Shown here piece by piece: positions 1-5,946 of a DNA stretch of 6,046 bases; the first letter of the stretch is position 1; every line of letters starts with the position of its first letter. The notes under the pieces are model-generated. The model was not told the origin of the DNA. It saw only the letters and a list, made by a program, of their open reading frames with translations, and did not search any database. A program made the translations under genes and the position numbers. The DNA is from an uncultured Myxococcales bacterium (GTDB taxonomy: Bacteria > Myxococcota_A > UBA9042), in contig CAIXAA010000749.1 in NCBI GenBank assembly GCA_903917305.1, positions 1-6,046 on the forward strand, given 5' to 3'.

Positions 1-836
1 AGCAGGCCGTAATGCTCCAGGTAATTGACCACATCCAGCAGGCTGAACGCGACCAGCGCTTGCAGGCACAGAAAGCCAAGGATGCCCGGCCCGAACGTCA
101 GCAGCAGCGCGCCGAACAGCAGCGGCGTCAGCGCCCAGGCAGTGAGCACGTCGTTGCGCAACGTCCAGGGCCCGGAGCCGTGGCGCTCCAACCGGTGCTT
201 CTCCAGCTCCCACGCGGACTTGAGCGACCCCAGCACCGTGCGCGGCAGGAAGGCCCAGAACGATTCGCCCAGCCGCGCGCTCGCCGGATCCTCCGGCGTG
301 GCGACGCGCGTGTGGTGGCCGCGGTTGTGCTCGACGAAGAAGTGGCCGTAGGCGCTCTGCGCCAGGACCGCGCGCGCCAACCACCTTTCGATCTTGGGTT
401 TCTTGTGGCCCAGCTCGTGCGCGTTGGCGATGCCGATGCCGCCGACGGTGCCGATGGTCAGGCACAGCCCGAGCCAGTCGATCCACGGCAGCCGCGGCGT
501 GCCGGCGATGAACCAGCAGGCCCAGGCCAGGCTAAGCAACTGCAGGGGAAGAAACAGGAAAGTGCACCAGCGGTAGTAGCGGTCGGCCTCCAACTGATCG
601 TGGACCCACTCGGGCGGATTCGACGGATCGGTGCCGGTCAGCGCGTCGAGCAAGGGCACCAGGATCAGCACCCAGAACGGGCCCATCCACCACGCGGCGC
701 GCAGGCCATGCGCCAGCGCCAACCACGCGCCCAGCAACGGCAAAAGCGGCACGATGAGGCCCAGGAGCCACAGGTGGCGCTTCCGATCGCGCCAGAACTC
801 CGTGCGATCTTCGGTGGTTCGCGTGTAGGTCGGCAT
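1..836 (-). CDS. alkB: Alkane 1-monooxygenase, AlkB family (C-terminus beyond window)
   Basis: Integral inner-membrane non-haem di-iron hydroxylase that oxidises n-alkanes to 1-alkanols using O2 and electrons from rubredoxin. The 278 visible residues carry the family histidine boxes: HELGHKK at 140-146, EHNRGHH at 169-175, and NYLEHYGL at 271-278, the AlkB signature that separates it from general fatty-acid desaturases. Hydrophobic segments fall near residues 22-42, 49-63, 91-112, 117-139 and 233-270. The family is about 400 residues long, so roughly 120, including the last box (LQRHSDHHA type), are missing at the window edge. The ATG at 836 is preceded by GAGGAA with a 5-base spacer from its AGGA core. 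No rubredoxin or rubredoxin reductase gene lies in the window. Val56 aligns with the chain-length-gating Trp55 of Pseudomonas GPo1 AlkB. A XylM-like hydroxylase is the main alternative but fits the boxes less well. Confidence 0.95.
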   Translation of the reverse strand, partial: MPTYTRTTEDRTEFWRDRKRHLWLLGLIVPLLPLLGAWLALAHGLRAAWWMGPFWVLILVPLLDALTGTDPSNPPEWVHDQLEADRYYRWCTFLFLPLQLLSLAWACWFIAGTPRLPWIDWLGLCLTIGTVGGIGIANAHELGHKKPKIERWLARAVLAQSAYGHFFVEHNRGHHTRVATPEDPASARLGESFWAFLPRTVLGSLKSAWELEKHRLERHGSGPWTLRNDVLTAWALTPLLFGALLLTFGPGILGFLCLQALVAFSLLDVVNYLEHYGL

Positions 837-840
837 CGCT

Positions 841-846
841 TTCCTC
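841..846 (-). promoter_or_regulatory. Ribosome binding site of alkB
   Basis: On the minus strand this reads GAGGAA, followed by AGCG and then the ATG at 836. The AGGA core with a 5-base spacer supports this ATG as the true start. In the structure proposed for 832-884 this site lies in the loop, while the ATG itself lies in the stem. Confidence 0.7.
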
Positions 847-870
847 GCCAGCCGTCGTGTCGTTCACGGC

Positions 871-876
871 AGTGTA
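871..876 (-). promoter_or_regulatory. Possible -10 element for alkB
   Basis: The minus strand reads TACACT, matching four of six bases of the TATAAT consensus, about 35 bases upstream of the alkB ATG. No TTG-containing -35 hexamer was found at 16-18 bases, so this is a weak call. A transcript from here would start near 864 and lack the upstream arm of the inverted repeat at 876-884. Confidence 0.25.
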
Positions 877-931
877 GCGATGCCTTGGCCGTCGCGTCGC
901 GGGGAATCGTGCCGTTGTTGAAAACGTCGAG

Positions 932-2674
932 TCATGACGCCGGTTTGCGGGCGAGCAGGAACCACTGGTTGCGCCCGCCCGGCACGATCGGCCGCTCGCG
1001 CTCGACATCGAAGCCGCAGGTCTGCAGGACGCGCCTGGCCTCTGGCAGGTCGAAGTTGCGGTGGTGGTACCATGTGCCCGAATACTCTGCCTTTGCGCGG
1101 ACATTGCCCATCAGGGCGAAGCTGGTGTTGTCGCTGACCAGCATGCGGCCGCCCGGCTTGAGCAGGCCGTGCAGCTTGGCCAGGCAGCTGCGCACATCCG
1201 CCAGGTGGTTCAGCGAACCCAGCAGCAGGATCCAATCCAACGACGTTTGCGCAAGCGTGCAAGTTTCGAGCGGCTCGCAGCGAAGATCGAGGTCGGGAAA
1301 GCGGGTCCTGGCCGCCGCGCACGCCTGCGCGTCCGGCTCGACGCCGACGTAGCGGATCTGCCCGCTCTGCGCGAGGGCGCGGATGCGCATGCCGTAATGG
1401 AAATCGCCGAAACCGACGTCGAGCACGCCGCCGGCAAAATCCTCCAGCCAATCCGAGGCAAAGGGCCCTTCGCCGCCAAACGGCGCCAGATCCGAGAGCT
1501 GATAGGTCGCGGGCAGGCCGTCGGCTGGTTGAGGAATCGGTTGCAGCTGGCGCAGTTGCGCGCTGAAGTCGGTGACGGGAAAGCGGTCGGAGACGTTGAC
1601 GTACAAGAGGCCCAACGCCTTGGCGCGGGCGAGGTGGCGCGCGGAGTAGAAGGCGGATACCAGCTCGTAATGGCTTGTCCCGCTTGGGGATTCGACGCGC
1701 AGGAAGCGGTGCTGGTCCGGCCGCACGCGCGCGCGGAACGCCTGCTCCGTCACTGGCAGCAGGCGCAGGAAGTTGGGGATCGTGCGCCGTGGGACGCGAA
1801 AGCCGGTGTCGAACAACCCTGCGAACTCAGGCGCAATTCCCGGGCAGACTTCGTGGAAGGAGCAGTCGAGGCAAGGCTGATCCGGTTTGCGCGTCGGAAA
1901 CTCGGCTTGCGCCAGCGTGCCGGAAGCCATCCCCTGGCAAAACCACTGCGTTTTCCAGGGTGTGTCGAGCATCGGGTAGAGGTCGTCGTGGCGCCAGAAG
2001 CAGAACGGCACGCCTTCGATGGCGATGCGCGGCGCGAGAGAGCGCTGTCGATCCAGGACCTTGTCCAGCTCGCGTCCCAGCTCCGCAAGAGCCACCGGCT
2101 CGAACCCGGCGTCTTGCGGCAGTTGCGCGCGCCGGCACGCCAGGATGCGGAAACAGACCTTGGGGCGCGGGGCGTAGCGGGCCAGGAGGGCCTCGATCTC
2201 GTGGAGATTCCCTTGAAACACCGGCAGCAGCAGCTCCACGACCGGACCGTCCAGCGGGCGCAGCAGGTGCTCGATGCCGGCGCTCTGCTGCGTGTGGGCA
2301 CCCGGCACGCCGGCCCAGCGGTCGTGCGCAGCGGCATGGGCGGCAAACAGCGGTATGACCACGCGATCCAGCTGCAACCGCGCGAGCCTGGCGGCGACTT
2401 GCGGGTAGGCGCACAGGCGCGCGCTGGTCTCGACCTGGATGCGCAGGCCGCTGCGCACCGCCAGCTGCGCGATGGCCCAGAAGTCCGCGTGCGCGAGCGG
2501 CTCACCGCCGCCGAGCCGCAGCACCTCGGCGCCGCGGGCTTGCAGTTGCGCGAGCAGCGGCGCGAAGGCGGCCAAGGGCAGATCGGGCACGGGACCGGCA
2601 GACACGGGCCGGTGGATCTGGCGCTGGATGAGCTGCCGGGTGATCTCGACGTGGCAGTGCAGCGCGTCCCTCAT
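932..2674 (-). CDS. Degenerate radical-SAM/twitch-like protein fused to a class I SAM methyltransferase
   Basis: Role unknown. Numbered from the ATG at 2674 (580 aa). Residues 9-13 (VEITR) form the first strand of a radical-SAM barrel, but Leu15, Gln19 and Arg22 occupy the three CxxxCxxC positions. Later barrel signatures remain: GGGEPL at 55-60, PLF...HDRWAGVPG at 108-125, and LLLPVFQGN near 148-156. Cys225, Cys268, Cys271 and Cys277 form a C...CxxCxxxxxC pattern like a twitch/SPASM auxiliary-cluster site. After a linker, a class I methyltransferase follows: motif I VLDVGFGD at 417-424, acidic strand-2 end VGVEPD at 443-448, LKPGGRMLVSD at 505-515. The barrel therefore probably cannot cleave SAM reductively and may bind substrate for the methyltransferase; this is inference. 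A TTG at 2773 would add 33 basic, proline-rich residues; the ATG fits the fold better, although neither start has a strong ribosome site. It is codirectional with alkB after a 95-base gap. Confidence 0.85.
   Translation of the reverse strand: MRDALHCHVEITRQLIQRQIHRPVSAGPVPDLPLAAFAPLLAQLQARGAEVLRLGGGEPLAHADFWAIAQLAVRSGLRIQVETSARLCAYPQVAARLARLQLDRVVIPLFAAHAAAHDRWAGVPGAHTQQSAGIEHLLRPLDGPVVELLLPVFQGNLHEIEALLARYAPRPKVCFRILACRRAQLPQDAGFEPVALAELGRELDKVLDRQRSLAPRIAIEGVPFCFWRHDDLYPMLDTPWKTQWFCQGMASGTLAQAEFPTRKPDQPCLDCSFHEVCPGIAPEFAGLFDTGFRVPRRTIPNFLRLLPVTEQAFRARVRPDQHRFLRVESPSGTSHYELVSAFYSARHLARAKALGLLYVNVSDRFPVTDFSAQLRQLQPIPQPADGLPATYQLSDLAPFGGEGPFASDWLEDFAGGVLDVGFGDFHYGMRIRALAQSGQIRYVGVEPDAQACAAARTRFPDLDLRCEPLETCTLAQTSLDWILLLGSLNHLADVRSCLAKLHGLLKPGGRMLVSDNTSFALMGNVRAKAEYSGTWYHHRNFDLPEARRVLQTCGFDVERERPIVPGGRNQWFLLARKPAS
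937..951. repeat. 15-base direct repeat, copy at the 3' end of the methyltransferase gene
   Basis: ACGCCGGTTTGCGGG, identical to 2750-2764. On the minus strand this copy encodes the ARKPA tail of the methyltransferase, just before its stop codon. The two copies are 1,813 bases apart and bracket nearly the whole gene. Confidence 0.8.
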
Positions 2675-2749
2675 CCCGCGCGGGCGCTCGCGCGGCGGCG
2701 CGGCTGGCGGACGCGGGTCGTCGCGCAGCAGCGCCTTGCGCGCCAGCCT

Positions 2750-2764
2750 ACGCCGGTTTGCGGG
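2750..2764. repeat. 15-base direct repeat, copy upstream of the methyltransferase gene
   Basis: Identical to 937-951. On the minus strand the same frame reads IVATRKPA followed by TAG, resembling the end of a methyltransferase. That frame is open only from 2822 to 2750, with a TAG at 2825-2823 and no start codon that would make a gene, so it may be the tail of a lost paralogue. The relic idea is inference. Confidence 0.75.
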
Positions 2765-2800
2765 TGGCCACAATCGCAGAAGTCCCCGCAGTCAGCCGGC

Positions 2801-2829
2801 TTGCGTCAGCTTGGCCGGAACGCTATGGT
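2801..2829 (+). promoter_or_regulatory. Candidate sigma70-like promoter for the plus-strand envelope genes
   Basis: TTGCGT (2801-2806) and TATGGT (2824-2829) are separated by exactly 17 bases, matching three and four of six consensus bases respectively. Transcription would start near 2836, leaving a leader of about 90 bases before the ATG at 2928. This is the best candidate seen in the divergent gap (2675-2927) on the plus strand; no comparable minus-strand promoter was found. Confidence 0.3.
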
Positions 2830-2878
2830 GCATGCCCAGGTGCGATTCGCAGGGCAAAGTCCGACGTGACAGCGTGTT

Positions 2879-2909
2879 GGGTCCAGCAAGCTGGGGGCCC
2901 TGAGGACCC
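2879..2909. promoter_or_regulatory. Nested dyad next to the start of the envelope operon
   Basis: Outer arms GGGTCC (2879-2884) and GGACCC (2904-2909) surround a perfect inner dyad CCAGC-AA-GCTGG (2883-2894). The element ends 18 bases before the ATG at 2928. A two-base centre suits a dimeric DNA-binding protein better than an RNA hairpin; the outer arms could form a leader hairpin. The symmetry is seen directly and the function is unknown. Confidence 0.25.
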
Positions 2910-2927
2910 CGTTGGGGCGGGTGCAGG

Positions 2928-4829
2928 ATGCGTCACACACTGGGTTGGCACAGGTGCGCGCTGGCGCGCCTGGCGCCGAAGGCTGGGGTCCGCGTGGCCT
3001 GCCTGGCAGTGCTCGCCTGCGGCCTGTGGCCCGTGGGCGCGTCTGCCGCGCCTCCCGCACCCAAAGTCGCTGAAGATACGCCGTATCCGGGCGATCCTGT
3101 CGCCGGCTTCCACTGGACGCGCGGCTGGGTCGTGCGCATCGTCGACGCGGATGCCGTCATCGACCTGGGCACCGCGGACGGCTTGCGCTTCGGCCAGGAA
3201 ATGGGCGTCTACCGCACCTTCAAGGCGAAACATCCGCGCACCGGCAAGGAGGTGACGGACCGCTTCTTCGTCGGCGTCACGCCGGTGGTGGAGCTGGCGA
3301 CGCACCTCGCCGTGCTGCGGCCGGCCAAGGAGATGCTGGCGCTGCTGCACGAAGGCGACCTGGTCGAGTGCCAGGCGGCGGAGCCGACCGCGGCGGAGAA
3401 GGTCGCGGTGGAGCCCGCGCCGCTCGCGCTCAAGGCGCATGGCAAAGGCAAGCTCGCCAAGCCCAAGGATCAGCCGGCGGACGCGGCCAAGACGGGCACC
3501 GTGGACGAGCGGCTGCCGGAGTGCCCGAAGGTCGAGTGCCCGGCCTGCCCGCGCGTGGCGCCGGTGGAGCAGCCTTCGCAACCGGCCGATGAAGCCTCGC
3601 TCGACGAGACGTTTCGCAACTGCACCGACCGCACGCCGATCGAGCGAATCGCAATGTGGGAGAAGTGGTTGCGGCGTTTTCCCGCCAGTCGCTTCGTCAC
3701 GGCGGTGCGCGACCAGATCCGCACGCTGCAGGACCTCATCGCCGGCAGTTCGATGGCGCGCGATGACAGCGAGAGGCTGGCCAGGCTGCGCGCCGAGGCG
3801 CAGCGCGTCTACCACGACCGGCCGGCCCGGCAGCGCATCGGCGAGGCGGTCTGGCTCGTCTTCACGGCGGCGGATTGGAGCCAGGTCGCGGACTTGCGTG
3901 TCCATCTGCGCGCGACGGGCGAGACGACCTACCGCATGCTGCGGCCGACGCCGAGCGGGCGGCTGCACCTGCGGCTGCGCGTGCCGGACGAGCTGGTGCG
4001 CGAGCCGGGCTTTGAGTACTTCGTTGAAATGACGCTGGTGTCGGACAAGGCGCAGGCCGACCTGATCGGCGGTCCGCGCGAGCCGGTGCAGGTCGCGGTG
4101 AGCGACCCCTTCGCCGTCGTCGGTCGCCAACCCATCGACGCCTCGACGTTTCGCATGACCGGGGAGTTCGTCGACTTCAACCGCCTGCGCGGCGATGACC
4201 AGTTCCTCTACAGCGAGATGTCCTTCGCGTACCGCCTGCAGGAATCGCCGATCCTCTACGCCGTCGAGATGGGCTACGGCCTCATCTCCGGCGTCGGCGG
4301 TCCGGTGGCCAGCGGCTCGACGTTGCTGGCGGACGGCAGCCTCTCGCTGCACACCAACGGGCCCAAGGCGGGCCAGCCGATCATCAAGGACGACACGATC
4401 AACCCGCGCAGCGCGGCTTTCAAGTACGGGTACTTGCAGACGGAATGGGCGCTGGCGGAGGTCTTCCACGCCGTCACCCGCCTCGTCATCGGCCTGGGCG
4501 CGAGCGGCATCGACACCGGCGTCGAGCTGATGGGCCGCGTCGGCCGCGAGCGCGGCACGAACCTGCGCGTCGGCGTCTCCACCATGGCCGACACCGGCCG
4601 CGCGCTGTCCGTCGCCTTGACCACGGTCGCCCTGCCGCAAGTGCCGATCACCGGCCTGGTCGAAGTCACCAACCGCCCCGTCGGCGAGGACATCGGCGTG
4701 CGCCTCGTCGGTCAGGCGGACTTCAAGCTGAGCCGCCACTTCGGAATCACCGCGCGCCTGGGCTACAACGTGCGCACGATCGTCCACGCCGGGTTCGGCG
4801 CGGGCGGAGGGATGGTGGTGACATGGTAG
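2928..4829 (+). CDS. Exported protein with FlgT-C-like domain, Ig-like segment and C-terminal outer-membrane beta-barrel-like domain
   Basis: Not recognised as a named family. The 633 residues begin with a long basic n-region and a hydrophobic core (21-36), with likely signal cleavage after Ala40 (ASA). Residues 65-147 resemble an FlgT-C-type domain (AVIDLGTADGLRFGQEMGVYR near 76-96, closing with HEGDLVE). A charged Ala/Pro/Lys linker (150-220) holds a CPKVECPACP cluster (199-208). A helical segment follows at 224-300. Residues 305-392 look like an Ig-like beta domain, and 407-633 like an amphipathic barrel ending in Trp633, typical of outer-membrane proteins. The second half resembles the next gene, which starts within its last 7 bases, so the two are probably co-transcribed and translationally coupled. 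The ATG lacks a canonical ribosome site, having only G-rich sequence at 2914-2921, but it gives the only sensible signal peptide. The barrel assignment rests on strand pattern only. Confidence 0.8.
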   Translation: MRHTLGWHRCALARLAPKAGVRVACLAVLACGLWPVGASAAPPAPKVAEDTPYPGDPVAGFHWTRGWVVRIVDADAVIDLGTADGLRFGQEMGVYRTFKAKHPRTGKEVTDRFFVGVTPVVELATHLAVLRPAKEMLALLHEGDLVECQAAEPTAAEKVAVEPAPLALKAHGKGKLAKPKDQPADAAKTGTVDERLPECPKVECPACPRVAPVEQPSQPADEASLDETFRNCTDRTPIERIAMWEKWLRRFPASRFVTAVRDQIRTLQDLIAGSSMARDDSERLARLRAEAQRVYHDRPARQRIGEAVWLVFTAADWSQVADLRVHLRATGETTYRMLRPTPSGRLHLRLRVPDELVREPGFEYFVEMTLVSDKAQADLIGGPREPVQVAVSDPFAVVGRQPIDASTFRMTGEFVDFNRLRGDDQFLYSEMSFAYRLQESPILYAVEMGYGLISGVGGPVASGSTLLADGSLSLHTNGPKAGQPIIKDDTINPRSAAFKYGYLQTEWALAEVFHAVTRLVIGLGASGIDTGVELMGRVGRERGTNLRVGVSTMADTGRALSVALTTVALPQVPITGLVEVTNRPVGEDIGVRLVGQADFKLSRHFGITARLGYNVRTIVHAGFGAGGGMVVTW

Positions 4830-5911
4830 CCCTCCTGCGCTGCAAAACCTGGCTGTTGACGCTGCTTTGGTGCCTGCTGCCGGCGGCGGTGCTGGCCGAG
4901 CCGGCCCTCGGGCACCGGCCGCCCGCGCTGGCGCCGCCGGACGAGGCGCTGGAGCTGGACTTCGCGGTCACCGAGACCATGGATCTGACCGCGGCGGCGG
5001 TGATGTGGCGGCGGCTCGACCACGCGGACACGCGGCCGGCGGAGCTGGCCATCTGGCGCAAGGCGCCGATCGAGCAGAGCAGCACGGGCGTCTGGCGCGC
5101 GACGATTCCCCGCGAGTTCATGGACGATCCGGGCATCGCCTACTACGTCGTCGCCGTCGATCGCCAAGGCCAGGAGATCCTGCAGTTCGCCTCGCCCGAT
5201 GCGCCGCACCCGGTCTACGTGCGCGGCACGACGCGGCAAGCCATGGAGATGCTGGCGCTGCGCGAGCTGGGCGGCAGGCGCTCCGATCTGCGCCTCAGCG
5301 GCGAGTACGTCGACTACCGCGTCGTCGGCGGCGTCTCCGGCACGGCGCAGGATTTCGGCCCGCGCTACAGCGACTTCAAGCTGACGTACCGCCACTGGAT
5401 CTTGAAGGGCGTCGAGTACATCGAAGCCGGCGTCGGCCGCATGCGCGGCGTCGCTCCGGTCACCACCAACGGCGCGGACAACGGCATCGTCGCCGGCTAC
5501 AACCGCGGCTGGGCGGAGCTCGGCGTGGCGCTCACCCAGTACATCGGCATCGGCGCGCGCCTCATCCTCGGCGCCGACGAAGAGACCTTCCGCGTCGGCG
5601 GCGCCGGCATCCTGCGCCTGGGCCTGGCGCAGCGCTCGCGCATGATGTTCGAGGCCAGCGGCATCCCCGGCGTCGGCTTCACCGTGCTGACCGGCTTTCA
5701 CCTGTGCACGATCCCGCGCTTTCCGTTGGCGCTCGAAGTGATCTTCTCCAGCGAGCCCAACGCCGGCAAGGAGGTCGGCGAGCGCGGCCGTTTGCGCATC
5801 GGCTACGAGCTCTCGCCCACCGTCACCGCGACGGCGCTCGGCAGCTACCAGGCGATGAAGGGCGCCGAGCACGGCTTTGGCGGCGGCGGCGAATTGGCAT
5901 TCAAGTTCTGA
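4823..5911 (+). CDS. Exported Ig-like plus beta-barrel-like outer-membrane protein, paralogue of the preceding gene's C-terminal half
   Basis: Not recognised as a named family. It has 362 residues, with a signal peptide of about 25 (hydrophobic core 9-22, cleavage after VLA, residues 23-25). Residues 45-133 form an Ig-like segment with an IAYYVVAVDRQG strand (105-116), matching FEYFVEMTLVSD in the upstream protein. The C-terminal part (155-362) starts with LRLSGEYVDY, parallel to FRMTGEFVDF upstream, alternates hydrophobic and polar residues in long strands, and ends in Phe362, as outer-membrane barrels do. It lacks the FlgT-C-like domain and linker. The start at 4823 lies in the sequence ATGGTAG, overlapping the upstream stop; GGAGG at 4806-4810 lies 12 bases before it. 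The same frame is open back to 4445, but that extension is out-of-frame sequence of the upstream gene and would bury the signal peptide. Confidence 0.82.
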   Translation: MVALLRCKTWLLTLLWCLLPAAVLAEPALGHRPPALAPPDEALELDFAVTETMDLTAAAVMWRRLDHADTRPAELAIWRKAPIEQSSTGVWRATIPREFMDDPGIAYYVVAVDRQGQEILQFASPDAPHPVYVRGTTRQAMEMLALRELGGRRSDLRLSGEYVDYRVVGGVSGTAQDFGPRYSDFKLTYRHWILKGVEYIEAGVGRMRGVAPVTTNGADNGIVAGYNRGWAELGVALTQYIGIGARLILGADEETFRVGGAGILRLGLAQRSRMMFEASGIPGVGFTVLTGFHLCTIPRFPLALEVIFSSEPNAGKEVGERGRLRIGYELSPTVTATALGSYQAMKGAEHGFGGGGELAFKF

Positions 5912-5935
5912 CGTTGGGCGGACTGCGCCAGCAAT

Positions 5936-5939
5936 GGAG
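5936..5939 (+). promoter_or_regulatory. Ribosome binding site of the third envelope gene
   Basis: GGAG lies 7 bases before the ATG at 5947. It favours this start over the ATG at 5934, which opens another frame and has no signal-like sequence. Confidence 0.55.
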
Positions 5940-5946
5940 CCAGCGG

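Larger units (their letters stand above)
832..884 (-). promoter_or_regulatory. Inverted repeat enclosing the alkB start codon
   Basis: Perfect 9-base arms GGCATCGCT (832-840) and AGCGATGCC (876-884) are separated by 35 bases. On the alkB message the downstream arm contains the ATG and the four bases before it. A nested 5-base pair, GCCGT (851-855) with ACGGC (866-870), could form an inner hairpin and leave the ribosome binding site in a loop. The arms are seen directly; folding and any effect on translation are inference. Confidence 0.35.

Noticed and set aside
931..938. Palindrome GTCATGAC at the methyltransferase stop codon
   Set aside because: Eight-base palindromes are common by chance, and no second copy or context gives it a role.
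12..1352. A 446-residue plus-strand open frame opposite alkB
   Set aside because: The minus strand carries all visible AlkB histidine boxes; this frame is a compositional shadow.
2590..2680. A frameshift hiding the missing radical-SAM cysteines
   Set aside because: The other two minus-strand frames across the cluster region encode no CxxxCxxC, and the current frame keeps the flanking VEITR and QR.IH residues on both sides.
2671..2805. A short cysteine-rich minus-strand frame (CGDFCDC) whose TGA overlaps the methyltransferase ATG
   Set aside because: It contains no ATG, GTG, TTG or CTG start codon and has a TGA just upstream (2808-2806), so it cannot be called a gene, although the ATGA overlap looks suggestive.
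1061..2869. A 602-residue plus-strand open frame opposite the methyltransferase gene
   Set aside because: It lies antisense to a gene with clear domain motifs, and its protein is rich in Arg, Gln and Ala with no recognisable motif. Long antisense frames are expected in DNA this GC-rich.
3009..3020. A lipobox in the first envelope protein (VLAC, residues 28-31)
   Set aside because: Leu is atypical at the -2 position, and a better signal peptidase I site (ASA, 38-40) follows.
2823..4787. A 654-residue minus-strand open frame opposite the first envelope gene
   Set aside because: Low-complexity composition rich in Arg, Asp, Ala and His; the plus strand has a signal peptide, domain patterns and operon overlap.
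4445..4822. An earlier start for the second envelope gene
   Set aside because: The extension is an arginine-rich out-of-frame reading of the upstream gene and would bury a good signal peptide.
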